The notes below the pieces were generated by a model. That model did no database searches. It was given only the letters and a program-made list of their open reading frames with translations, and had not been told where the DNA came from. Made by a program: the position numbers and the translations under genes. Source: Trema orientale (Eukaryota; Streptophyta; Magnoliopsida; Rosales; Cannabaceae). Taken from it: a stretch of 64,000 nt of DNA. The stretch covers positions 1,287,720 through 1,351,719 of the forward strand of contig JXTC01000027.1 of NCBI GenBank assembly GCA_002914845.1, given 5' to 3'. This document shows, in pieces, positions 1-12,227 of this stretch. Within the stretch, counting starts at the first letter, position 1. The number at the start of each line of letters is the position of its first letter.

Positions 1-1298
1 TATACTTGATCCATATTTTGGTATAAATAATTATCAAATAAATTCAGAATACTTTTTCAGAAAAAATGATTATTTCAGTTAAATAATGTTCTTTCAATAG
101 ATTAACTCATTTTGAAAAAAGTATATTTTCACTTGAAATCATATTATTTAAGAAAATACTTTAGAATACGAGTTTATTAGAAAAAATAAAACACTAAATT
201 TTTATACAAGAAAAACTACCAGAAAAGATCAAAGGTTACTTACCTCGTTTGCTTTGCCTATTTAACTAAAATAATCAACATAACCTCTCAAATACCTATT
301 ATCACATAGATCATGTATAAGTATCGCAACAATAAAATCATACTCTAATTATACTAAAAGTATTGACTACTTGCTGCCCATGCATATTCTATAATCAACT
401 CTATAGCTATTCCCAATAATGTCAATTTCTTACGATTCATAATAATTCTAACATCTTTCTAAAAATCACCAAACTTAGAGGACATGTCTATCAGTCATGG
501 GATCCTAAAAGTACCAAGAACGTGGTTATAGGGTCCATAAGTAAGCCCCGCATAGCTGGACAAGTCGTAGCCACGTTTTACTAAAAGTACCCAAAGTTTC
601 AGATTTTTCCAGATTCGTGGTACTCATTTTAATTTGCTATAACTCTCTAGTTATATGTCCGTTTTTGGCAAATTATACACCGTTGGAAAGCTAATTCGAT
701 AAGCTTTCTAACCATACCAAATATGACCCAATCGGACTAGTAAAAATCTCTGAAAAGTCAATCGCAATCTCTGCTACGTTTTTACATCTTAGCCCAAAAT
801 TTAAAAATTCATAACTTTCTATTTACCAAACCAAATCACTCAAAATTTGTCTTGTTTGAATCCTAATATCAATAGACTTTATCTTATATTAGATTCATCC
901 TAATAGTCAATAAATTATTTGTTTGGCAAATTAAAACCCTAACCCTAAACATGCAATTTCAATCCCCAAAATCAAACTAAGACATAAAGCTTAATTGGTT
1001 AAGAGTTTATTACATTGGGAGTGAGTCTCAATAATCTATAAGAATAGCCATCTTCTTCTTCTTCTTCTACCAACTATAGAGTCGTCTCTTCTCTCTTTTT
1101 TTTTTAAACAGAGCGTACGTGCAGAAACTGATAGTAAAATTAAACCCTTAGAGTTTCTTAAAGGGACTAAATATTAATGTACTAAATTAACCCTAAATAT
1201 TCTATTTAAGTAAGGGCGCTTTTGTCGTTTATTTTATCTTTATATTATTTATTTAATATAACTAAACCCCCTTTTTTTTTTTAATACGGGTTGTCACA
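1..1298 (-). repeat. Left LTR (partial; 3' LTR of the minus-strand element)
   Basis: This matches 5237-6536 nearly base for base and ends in ...GGGTTGTCACA at 1298, immediately before the purine tract. It is cut by the start of the window. It includes a short telomere-like run, AACCCTAACCCTAA, near 945-960. Confidence 0.85.
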
Positions 1299-4278
1299 TT
1301 CTCCTCCTCTAAAAAGAAGTTTAGTCCTCTAAATTTTAAAGTCATATGTTCTCCAATGAACAAAACATTAATAGATCCACACATTCCTAGGAAAGTCTCA
1401 GCGTCTAGGTAAAACTATGATCATCACTTACTAAGTTGAAGCTATTTTTCCATCAATATGATATGAACTTTAGAATATGAATTTATTCCAATCTAAACGC
1501 CAAAGAGATATCATCGCTTTTAAAACTTATCTATCAATAACTCTATATCGTTCTCATTCATTGTGATAGCTCCTTTGCATTTTTAACCCGAAAGAGAATA
1601 GCATGATTATTCGGACTTTTCTTTGTACTAATAAAGCCAATAGGAATTCTTAATAACTAAAATTCATTGAACTTTTAGTACGTCTTTCAATCACATGCCT
1701 ATAATACTAAGAATACACTTCTATTTCTCTTTCAATACTTCATATAAAGCCACTCTATTACTAGATCGAAAACTATAACTATATACAAACATTACTAAGA
1801 GTAATGTTTTCTTCCACAAACCTTTAAAACATTCTTCAATATATCCACAGTAGTCCATGTATACATATATACTTTTTTTTTTTTTTTGACAATCCATTTA
1901 TTTCAGATCAATATTGTAAGGCTCTAACAAATCAAATTTAATTTCTAAAATCACATGTAAGGTCTTATAAATCTTAGCTATAATATGATATCTTTATCAT
2001 AAATAACAATAAGAGTCCTCTTTAGTCTCATTCCCTCTAATTTTTATCTTCAATAGGCCAAAATATCAAAACTAAATCCAATCACCAAAGCTTATGTCAA
2101 ATACAAATGCTATGCTTATAATCAAATTTTATAGAATTCTAAATCTTAATGTGCACTCAAAATAACCATAAAGATCAAAACATAATAATCGGATAAGAGC
2201 ATAAGCCAAGTCTAATAGCAGAAATGTGAGTATACTTAGTCAAACAATATACTATATAATTGATACTTTACAATTTTTTTGTAATCCTTGATAATCTCGT
2301 TATAAAATTCCACTACCGTATTATTTTTCCCATATAGTATAACAAAAGTTTTCAACCTTCGTCTATATATTCCTTATTCACTTTCAAATATACAAAACAC
2401 TAAGAAATATGCTAAGTGATTTCTTTCATATGCTAGTCCTCAAAATTTTCTTAAGCCTTTATCTCAATACCTCTAGGATTTCTAATATCTCATATTATGA
2501 TTTTCTTAAAAATATCTTTTACAAGTAGGAGAGGTCTATAGAACCACAAATGTGAATATTTCTCCATAAACTACATAAATCATAAAAAAAAATCAAATAA
2601 TTTATCAATCTTAAAAATACTGATCGACTTACATATTTCACTACATAATTGGTCGACTTACATATTCCACACATAGACTGTTTTGACCATTTGTTTTATA
2701 ATCACAATTTTTATTTTTTTTTCCATTACCGATAATAGTTGAGTTCCTAATAGTAAAACACTAAGTTTTCTGAGAACTCTTATCTTGTAATTTTTTTTCT
2801 AATTGTTCATGAAATAAGTACTCTTTAATTTGTTTGTGTAATCCAATATCAATTTCTAAATCAGAGTAGTATTAAAAACTATCAAATACAAAGATCACTT
2901 TTTCTTATACAGTAACACCATAGAATAAACTTGTGAACTCGTGTACAATAACCCTATATTCTAATTTCAACCCTACTACTTAGTATCCATAATCATAACC
3001 AAAATGTCCATTCACCATATCTCGATTTTTGCTTAGCCATCAAAATAAATATTATTAAGATAACATCATCTCAAAATTATCCAATTGCATAAGTCATTAA
3101 GGCTCTATAATTTTTTTTTTTCCATGTAATATCATTCTCCAAATCAGTCCACCATTACTTTTTCAAAACATCACTTTCTAATTTATTATTCCACCTATAA
3201 GTCGTTCATACCTATATTTCAATCATATCATCACCAATATTTATAGAAAAACTCATAGTAAGGCCTTTACTATAAATCACCTATTTATACTCATTCATCT
3301 AGTAATAGTAAAATGTACTCTTATTACTTAGTACAAGCACATAAATTGAAATTTTTTAATATTATCTCTTTGTCATTTATCATCTAGCAAGATAGTTATT
3401 CCATAAACTTAATCCACTCTATAATTCCTTGTATATCCTCATCACACAAATAATTGCACTTTATGAAAAGATTCAAACTAGAATTCAATTCACACTTTAA
3501 TTAATCAGTGAATATTCCAAATAAACTTGTCTTCCTCATATTGATATATAATAAGATAATATCTATTCTATGAATCCCTTATATCAATATTATGAGATTA
3601 ACAACTCTTTAGAAACGCAATATAATTTCTGGGAATCAATACATTTCACCTCTCTAAGAATTAATTTAGGCCATTTTCAAATGGAGACATAAATATTGGG
3701 AATCAGCTTAAGAGATAGAAGATGGAGATAAATAAGTAAACTTATAAAAATTTCAATATCAATACTAAAGACAATACTCACTAATTCTAAAACCATCCAA
3801 TATCAATAATAAGAGAAGAAGATTCCAATACCCTAGTTCCTTTAATCAAATACAAATAAAGCAAACTAATACTAAGCACTAAATACTAGAAACCTTAATA
3901 TTCAATTAACAGATCTTAATAATCAAAGCCCAATTGAGAGTACTCAACTTTAAACGATCCCAAAAGTCCATGATCATTTTCAAACAATTCTAAAGTCTAT
4001 GTAATGTATATGATAACCAACTATGAAGGTCAATCTAAGTGTTCCATCAATGACAAAATTTAAGAATGCGAACTTAACCTATTTTAATATTCGAAAAGAC
4101 CAAAGTAACAAACTTATCAAATTTAAACCAATCACCAACTCAAACAAATCTCCAAAATATAATAGAAGTTAAGTCAAACTCAAATGATCTTAACTTAGTT
4201 ACCCCGGAATTCTAAACCTCATAAGATTCACTTATCACGATCCAAATTGTCAAACTTAATCTAATCTCTGATACCACT
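1299..4278 (-). other. Non-coding interior of the LARD-like element
   Basis: AT-rich sequence of about 3 kb with stops in all frames. The polypurine tract is the complement of 1299-1320 (TTCTCCTCCTCT on the plus strand). The tRNA-Met-type primer binding site is the complement of 4266-4276, two bases from the LTR. I see no protease, integrase or reverse transcriptase motif. Confidence 0.75.
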
Positions 4279-6536
4279 TGTTACGCCCCACACCCGAGGA
4301 CGTGCGCCGCATACCTATAAGGCTTTATACCGATAAGGCAAAGCCTTATAAATATGCAAGACATCGTTCTACAATTTGCAAAAATAAAGAATAATTAAAT
4401 TCTAATAAGTACTATTAAATCATGTACAACTCGATAATTCTATTAAGTCTCCAAATATTAAAAATTAACTATACAAAATACATACTGTAATATAACAAAT
4501 TTATGCTAATTGATTTTTCCAGTCTTCATATTTTCCCAATAAAAATAAGTGACTTTCCATCTTTCATTCATGAACTCAAATGTATCTCAATTACCTAGAT
4601 AAGTTCTCCCTTAGTGAACCTCTTAACTGACGGTCTTTAATACCTGGGAAGAAAAAATAAAAGAGTGAGCTCGATAGCTCAGTAAGTAACCAGTAACCTT
4701 AACTAGCTGGATCAAGTATATATCCTTTGAAAAGGTTAAATCACATATTTCAAAACAAAATCAATTTTAAAATGTAATAATTTTTAAGATAATCAAATGA
4801 GATTGTTTGGAAAGTCACTTTAACAAAAACATGAAGTAGGTTTTCAAAATTTGTCGTTTCATTCTCATTCGATAATCAATAAAACTCTCAAATCACTTCC
4901 CAATAGTTTTTAGCGACTATGGCCACACTTAACCCCTGTGACTAGGTCCATATTTACTACACTTAACCCCTGTAGCCAGGTCCACATTTATTACATTTGA
5001 CCCCTGTAACTAGGTCCACATTTACTGCATTTAACCCCTGTAGCTAGGTCCACATTCAGTACGTACCGTCCACATATAACCCCTGCGGAATGGGTCCACA
5101 TTGCATAGTCACTGAAGAGAGTTTCAAAACACATTCATATACAATAACAGTTCGTAAATAATTTCACTTTTCTCATTACATCACTGTAATTATTCTAAAA
5201 TAATTTTCATATAACAATATTCAATAACAATTTCATACACTTAATCCATATTTTGGTATAAATAATTATCAAATAAACTCAGAATACTTTTTCAGAAAAA
5301 GTGATTATTTCAGTTAAACAATGTTCTTTCAATAGATTAACTTATTTTGCAAAAAGTATATTTTTCCTTGAAATTATATTATTTAAGAAAATACTTTAGA
5401 ATACGAGTTTATTAGAAAAAATAAAACACTAAATTTTTAGACAAGAAAAACTACCAGAAAAGATCAAAGGTTACTTACCTCGTTCGCTTTGCCTATTTAA
5501 CCAAAATAATCAACATAACCTCTCAAACACCTATTATCATATAGATCATGTATAAGTATCGCAACAATAAAATCATACTCTAATTATACTAAAAGTATTG
5601 ACTACTTACTGCCCATGCATCTTCTATAATCAACTCTATAGCTATTCCCAATAATGTCAATTTCTTACGATTCATAATAATTCTAATATCTTTCTAAAAA
5701 TCACCAAACTTAGAGGACATGTTCTATCAGTCATGGGATCCTAAAAGTACCAAGAATGTGGTTATAGAGTTCATAAGTAAGCCCCGCAGAGCTAGACAAG
5801 TCGCAGCCACGTTTTACTAAAAGTACCCAAAGTTTCAGATTTTTTTCAGATTCGTAGTACTTACTTCAATTGGCTATAACTCTCTAGTTATACATCCGTT
5901 TTTGGCAAATTATACATCGCTGGAAAGCTAATTCGAGAAGCTTTCTAATCATGCCAAATATGACTCGATCGGACTAGTAAAACTCTCTGAAAAGTCAATC
6001 GCAGTCGCTGCTGCGTTTTTACATCTTAGCCCAAAATTTAAAAATTCATAACTTTTTATTTACCAAACCAAATCACTTAAAATTTGTCTTGTTTGAATCC
6101 TAATATCAATAGGCTTTATCTTATATCGATTCATCCTAGTAGTTCAATAATTATTTATGCGCAAATTAAAACCCTAACCCTAGATATGCAATTCCAATCC
6201 CCAAAATCAAACTAAGACATAAAACTTAATTGGTTGAGAGTTTATTACCTTGGGAGTGAGTCTCAATAATCTATAAGAATAGCCACCTTCTTCTTCTTCT
6301 TCTACCAACTATAGAGTCGTTTCTTCTCTTTTTTTTTTTTTAAACAGAGCGTACGTGTAGAAACTGATAGTAAAATTAAACCCTTAGGGTTTCTTAAAGG
6401 GACTAAATATTAATGTATTAAATTAACCCTAAATATTCTATTTAAGTAAGGGCGCTTTTGTCATTTATTTTATCTTTATATTATTTATTTAACATAACTA
6501 AACCACCCTTCTTTTTTTTTAATACGGGTTGTCATA
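4279..6536 (-). repeat. Right LTR (5' LTR of the minus-strand element), ~2.26 kb
   Basis: It starts at TGTTACGCCCCACACC on the plus strand, right beside the primer binding site, and ends at ...GGGTTGTCATA, where CA has decayed to TA. It gives the full LTR length that the left copy lacks. It contains a four- to five-unit minisatellite at 4922-5105. Confidence 0.85.
4922..5105. repeat. Minisatellite inside the LTR
   Basis: Roughly 40-47 bp units share the core AACCCCTGTAGCTAGGTCCA followed by CATTTACTACA-like spacer, four to five times. A related array with diverged units lies at 40361-40560 in a second LTR copy, so the array is part of the LTR family. Confidence 0.8.
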
Positions 6537-6541
6537 TTAAA

Positions 6542-7227
6542 TATAACACTACTGGGCCTACCAAAAAGTGCTAGCTTGAAGGTATTTTTGGGCTCATAGA
6601 CCATCACTTAAATACTCATGATCTTCCCGGAGCATACCTGATGTGGGACTTGGGGCGTTACAATCTCCCCTCGTTAAGGGCCTAACGTCCTCGCTAAGGG
6701 GGTCCATATTCAATAGCCCACATATAACCCCTATGGGCGGGGTCCACATTCACCATGATTTCGGCCCGTGGCAGCCTTTCAAGGCCCACATAGGTATGGA
6801 CTGGGTCGGCTCTGAATACCAAATGTAACACTACTGGGCCTCACCAAAAAGTGCTAGCTTGAAAGTGCTTTTGGGCTCATAGACCATCACTTAAATACCC
6901 ATGATCTTCCCAGAGCATATCCGATGTGGGACTTGGGGCGTTATAATCTCCCCTCGTTAAGGGCCTTGCGTCCTCGCTAGGGGGTCCATATTCAATAGCC
7001 CACATATAACCCCTATGGGCGGGATCCATATTCACCATGATTCCGGCCCGTGGCAGCCTTCCAAGGCCCACATAGGTATGGACTAGGTCGGCTCTGAATA
7101 CCAAATATAACACTACTGGGCCTCACCCAAAAGTGCTAGCTTGAAGGTACTTTTGGGCTCATAGACCATCAATTAAATACCCATGATCTTTCCAGAGTAT
7201 ACCCGATGTGTGACTTGGGGCGTTACA
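6542..7227 (-). mobile_element. TRIM-type miniature LTR element in tandem (LTR-int-LTR-int-LTR)
   Basis: A 282 bp period runs through this stretch. A ~122 bp unit (6542-6662, 6824-6945, 7106-7227) starts T(G/A)TAACACTACTGGGCC and ends GGGGCGTTACA, so it has TG...CA LTR ends. It alternates with ~160 bp interiors (6663-6823, 6946-7105). On the minus strand each interior begins next to TGGTATTCAGAGCC, a tRNA-Met primer site with one extra base. Each ends with a purine-rich tract, the complement of ATCTCCCCTCGTTAAGG. There is no coding capacity. The flanks do not show a matching 5 bp target duplication. Confidence 0.8.
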
Positions 7228-7392
7228 CATGATTTAGGATTTTACATCCTCTTTATATGGTAGCTGTATATTTAAAGAAGACCTACAAAATATGGTTTTA
7301 GAATATCGTTGAAAACTATGTAGACTCAGGAGAGATTTCACATGAAAAGAGTTCTCACAAACCTTAGGGAAATAAAAAAAAATTAAATTAAT

Positions 7393-8671
7393 ACCTATAG
7401 CCACGACAAATGTCGTCGCTATAGATGTTACAGATTTTAAAAAAAAAATTATAATTAGTTTAGTTAAAATAAATTAATTCTTAAATCATTATTTTTAAAA
7501 GAGAAACAATAAAGTTATACATACAATAATTAAAATCAATCCGAAAAAAAACTACAAAAAAAATAAACCTCAAAATTAAAGTCAAAAATTAAAACTAATA
7601 CTCTTAAACAAACATATTTTATACTCTATAAAAAACTATTAATAAATTTCCTAAACCAAAATATATATTTCCATAAAAAGTATATTCAACCTCAAATCAA
7701 TAAATGTTCCATAAAATTAGAATAAAAAATTCACATATTCGTATAAATATATAAAATATTAATTAATTCATATATTTAAAAAATCAATTAAACTACATTA
7801 GAATTTAAGGAAACTTACCTCTATAATGAAGAAAAAACTTGAAATCTAAAATAGCATAAACCTGAGTAACAATTAATCAAAGGAACAAGAAATTAGTATT
7901 TATAACAAAATATTTACATAAATACATAAAACAAAAGAAAACTAGATATGCATATATATATAAGATATATATTAGTGAGAAATGAGAGGGAGTGAGAGAG
8001 AGTGAAAATCGGAGAGAAAGTATGAGAGGGAGTGGGATTTGGAGAGAGTGAGTGAATGAATGAGAGGATAGAGGAAGAAAAAAAATATTTGAGATTTTAT
8101 CATACAGCATCTATAGCGGCGACATTTGTCATCGCTATAGATAGTATTGTCGCCGCTATAGCCCGAATGACATCGTTTTATTCAAATTTTAAAATTGAGC
8201 GCGGTAAACGTTACCGTTCAAAATTTCATTTAAAACCTATAGCGACGACTTTTTGTCGTCGTTATAGGTAAAATAAAATAATTTATTAATTTTTTTAAAT
8301 TTAGAACGGTAAATGTTACCACTTAAAATTTTATTCAAAACCTATAGCGGTGAAAATTGTCGTCGCTATAGGTTAAATATATTAAATTAATTATTATTTT
8401 TTATTTTATGTTATTTATATTTTTAAAANAAAATTTATTATGTAAACCCTATAACGACGACATTTGTCGTCGCTATAGAGTGTATAAGTATAATTTTTGG
8501 CGTGAAATATGGAGCTATTTTTGTCCGCCAAAACTATAACGACGACATTTTTATGTCGTCACTATAGAGGACCCTATAGCGACAATATCACGTCGCCACT
8601 ATAGAGGACCCTATAGCAACGACATCATGTCACCACTATAGATGTCGTCGCTATATATATATATATATATA
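7393..8671. repeat. Cluster of CTATAGCGACGAC palindromes (subterminal-repeat-like)
   Basis: About eight ~30 bp palindromes of the form CCTATAGCGACGACA / TGTCGTCGCTATAGG occur at 7393-7426, 8109-8155, 8236-8270, 8340-8373, 8447-8480 and 8534-8660. The first stands alone, 700 bp of AT-rich sequence from the rest. Dense palindromic subterminal motifs are typical of CACTA-type DNA transposons, but I found no CACTA termini, so the class is inferred. One undetermined base (n) lies at 8429, and a TA run follows at about 8653-8672. Confidence 0.6.
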
Positions 8672-9525
8672 GTGGCATATAGCCAAATAAAGTGGCCTTA
8701 TTGCAACATAATAATCTTGTATGGTAGGTACGTACATGTTGTGCTAGCAGAAGCACAAATACCAAATTTGTGTGTCAGACGCCAAATTAAGTGGACTTAA
8801 CAAAAAATATAAATAACAAAAAATCATAAGTAACTCAGGATTTTATCGTGGTTCAGCTATAAAATATAGCCTACTTCTATGTTGGAGACGGTGAAGAATT
8901 CCATTATAACTAAAGAAGATTACAAAAATTTGAGAAAAAGTTTCCTTACACCCAAATCCTAAATATACCCAAACTTCTCTCTCACAAAAATAACTAGTAC
9001 CACAAAAAAAATGCTTTGCTAATAATCTTGATGCCAATATCAAAAGAAAATAATAAATAAATAAGCTATAAAGAAAACAAAAACTCAAAACTTATTTATA
9101 TCAAATTCCCACAAACTAAGAGAGAAGAATTTGTGTATTAAAATACCATATAACAGTCGGCTACCCAAAAGAGCATATAACGGCTACTCTAATGTGCGGA
9201 TGCAGCTGCTCCAAAGAAGCAAAGAAGTGGCTTAATTAAAGCCATATTTCCAGCAGTACATGGCAGCTGCTAGATTGTAATCGTGATGATAAAGCAATAC
9301 ATAATTTATGACATTAGAATATTGAAACTTGGACAAGGATTAGATTGAAGACCTTGAGCAAACAGAGAAGCGAAAGCTTCTCAACTCCTCCGTCCCCATT
9401 TCGGGCTTCTGAATAACTCATCGGTATTGTACTATTACTCTCCGTGACAATATCTACCTTTCTTGGCCTTCCCCATCCGAAATCAATACTGTAAATTAAA
9501 CCTCGAGGCGAGGTGAGCTGATAAA
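8672..9525. other. Non-coding, possibly a decayed Copia LTR
   Basis: I see no gene. The segment near 8840-8880 (wording like ATCGTGGTTCAGCTATAAAAT...CCTACTTC) resembles the part of the Copia LTR at 43840-43870 that also reads 'gatttttacatggtttggc...cctactcc'. This suggests a diverged LTR remnant, with low confidence. Confidence 0.3.
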
Positions 9526-10130
9526 GGGTGGCAATTCTTATCTGCAGGTCAGATTTATGTCGGTTTGAAGTCTAATATATATATAAATTATGTCAATCTA
9601 AACCCGATTAATAACTTGTTGTATCAGAAAAATATCAATACTAACCTAACCTATACCTTAAATGGGTTGACCATAACTCGACCCACGCAACCCACTTTGA
9701 TGAAGAACACCTAACCCACATTCTAATTTTGACTCGTCAACCCGCTTTTGACCCCTTAACCTATTATGACCCATATTTTTCTACTTATATTTTCCTTTTT
9801 ATAAGGCTATTATTGTCTCATTTCAAAACAAATAAATTATCGGTAATTTATACATATAACTAATAATTTATAATCTTAAACACATGCAAATTAAATATAT
9901 CTATAATAATAGTTATAAATAAAATTAAATAAAAACTATTTTTATAATATAATTATGTATATATTTTTTGGCGGATAAAACGGATTAAATTCTGGCCAAA
10001 CGTGTTGATCCAAACTCGAGCCATTTTTTTCATTCATGTCAAGCAGGTCGACCCAATTTCAACTCACACATTTTTTCTTTAATCCTAACCCGAAAAAATT
10101 GTGTCGTGTCTTAACTTGAGTCAGTCGACA
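9526..10130. mobile_element. Decayed hAT-like non-autonomous element
   Basis: The stretch is rich in short GACCC/GGGTC words (CGACCCACGCAACCCAC, GGTCGACCCAATTTC), as in hAT-type miniature elements of plants. The left edge AGGGTGGCAATTC and the right edge GTCGACAACCATG are weakly inverted copies of each other. I could not find an 8 bp target duplication, so the ends are approximate. Confidence 0.45.
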
Positions 10131-11339
10131 ACCATGTAGTTTCTACCCACCCACGCACTTTTATAACTCAACGACAATAGAACTTTAAATACCACACCTA
10201 AAATGGTAGAAGAAAGAACACATCAAACAAATTAAGGCAAACTTCAAACTAGATAAAACAATAGATTTGCAAAGATTGAAAGAAGAGAAATTGGTAATCA
10301 TTATCAGTTCACAGATATTTAAACACTTTAAGATTTGACGAGTGTCGAGCGTATAAACTCTATACTCTCGCATACATGCAACCACCACGTCAGATTTTGC
10401 ATCTCAGTGCTGATCAACTAGCTCTTTCATCTCTTCTAAGTACAGAATTTTAACTGTCACCAATATATATAATTTCTAGGAGAGTTATAAAAATTTGAGT
10501 CAACAATGATCCTTCTTTTTTTTAGTTGACAGAGTACTCTGAGTTAATCATCAACTTTTCTTTCTTACTATTTTCTTTTCTAAGAACTTCAAATACAAGG
10601 ACTTTACTATACGTTACCATTGTACTTCCAAGAAAGTGGTAAATATGATCAAGCAGAACATGTTGTACATATAACGTATAACGACATTTTGTATCAGGAG
10701 AAAAAAAAATATAAATACATACATGAAAGTAACATCATTTATAGAGCATGATCCTATTTATCGTTTCACACGATTAAATTTTAGTATTGCTATCAGATTG
10801 ATAATCAAATTAGTTATTTAGTTCAATGTATGAATGAATCTCATAATTATTTAGTTCAAATGAATTTTAATTTCATATATATAACGCAATAGAATAAAGA
10901 AGACGAATTGGGCTTAGCTTAGACTTTGGTAATCACCAATATAAAGTTTAAAGGGCAAATCCCCATCATTTGTCATTTAAAATTAAAAAAAAAAAGAAAA
11001 GAAAAAAAGAAGATGACAAGATTAGACTTATGGACACAAAATTTTGTGATGGGCGACTTAGTTGGACCAAATCGACCCTACGAAGTTTGGTAAATAGCAC
11101 TTATTTATTTACCTTTTTTTAATTTTTTGCTTGAATGGTAAATGTCACTTTAAATAACTCTATGTTATTAATTATTTTTTTTTAATTTTTTGCTCGTCAT
11201 ACTTTTTTCTAAATGATATAATGACGAGAGTTGATTATAGAATCTTATTCCCATGGAATTTAACGACGCTTAATAGAGTTGCTGTACAATGTGACGTAAG
11301 ATGGCTCCTTAGTGTAATAAAACAAGTCTTTGTCTATAC
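10131..11339. other. Intergenic, no gene seen
   Basis: AT-rich sequence with only short chance reading frames. No RNA gene, repeat boundary or transposon terminus was recognised. Confidence 0.5.
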
Positions 11340-12227
11340 ACCACAGTCAATCTAGTGGTAGACTTTGACTAGGACACCGAGAAATTAAGGAACTTTCATT
11401 TCATTCCGGTTTCTACATTCCTTCACACTATTTATAACGTAATACGTAAGTTGGAATATTAATGCATTCACTATCATTATTTTTATGTTTTGGGGGTATG
11501 TATTCACAATATGCAAGGTGCATGTCCGTACGAAAGTAAGACACACGTTTAATCTATGGTGTATAGAGAAATCTTAATAGTGAAGCGATAACTGTGTATA
11601 GAGAAATCTTAATAGTTAAAAAAAAAAACTCAAAAAGACCAAATATAAAAATCTAAATATTTTGAAAATTGCATGGGAGGAATAGTATATTTTAAATTCA
11701 GGCAATTCTTTTTTTTTTTTTTTGAAAAGAAAAAAACTAGAGCAGGAAAAGTCAACAGAAAAAGCGGTTTTCATTCTGGTTGTTTTGCAATTGTGGAAAA
11801 TGTTGCATGAAACATACCAACAATGCTAAAGTTAAATTCTTTATCTTACAAATATTTTAAGCTAAGAAATAGAAATTTCTTCTATTTTTTTTTTTTTTCT
11901 GCTCGTCTTTCTCTTTCTCTCTTTGAGAGCATGTAGCACCTCAAATAAGTCTTCTTGTTCACACCAAAATCAACTTAATGGTAGACTTTGACCAAGACAC
12001 TATAAATTGGAAAAACGTTTCCTCCATTTTGATTCCAACCTTTTCCTTCTGAACTCAGATTATTTCCTCTCAAATATTAATTTTATTTTTTAAAGTACTT
12101 AGTTCTCTGTTCAAGTTCTGTATGTATATATATGTATACATGCAAATGAAGTTTAGATAAAGAAAATATATTAGCCATTTCATAATTTCACTTTGATCAA
12201 GTGTATTCTTCCTAATACATTGTGAGC
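11340..12227 (+). promoter_or_regulatory. Upstream region of the first RLP, with duplicated W-box segment and TATA box
   Basis: Two related segments, 11340-11420 and 11960-12040, both read (C/A)A(T)(C)...TGGTAGACTTTGAC(T/C) followed by A(G/C)(G/A)ACAC. Each holds a W-box core: TTGACT at 11365-11370 and TTGACC at 11988-11993. TATAAAT at 12001-12007 follows the second. W-boxes bind WRKY factors and are common in defence promoters. Between them a ~33 bp direct duplication (TGTATAGAGAAATCTTAATAG) sits near 11560-11618. Activity is inferred, not shown. Confidence 0.45.

Larger units (their letters stand above)
1..6536 (-). mobile_element. Non-autonomous LTR retrotransposon (LARD-like), left end outside window
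   Basis: Bases 1-1298 recur almost unchanged at about 5237-6536, which marks two long terminal repeats. Read on the minus strand the right LTR opens with TGTGACAACCCG-type sequence and closes with GGGGCGTAACA. Next to it is a primer binding site, TGGTATCAGAG (complement of 4266-4276), matching the 3' end of initiator tRNA-Met. At the other end a purine tract (complement of 1299-1320) adjoins the left LTR. The ~3 kb interior has no reading frame longer than about 60 codons and no gag or pol motif that I could see, so the copy is non-autonomous. Superfamily cannot be assigned without pol. Confidence 0.85.

Noticed and set aside
8056..8271. Plus-strand open frame through the palindrome array
   Set aside because: The translation is driven by the repeated palindromes and has no protein-like features.
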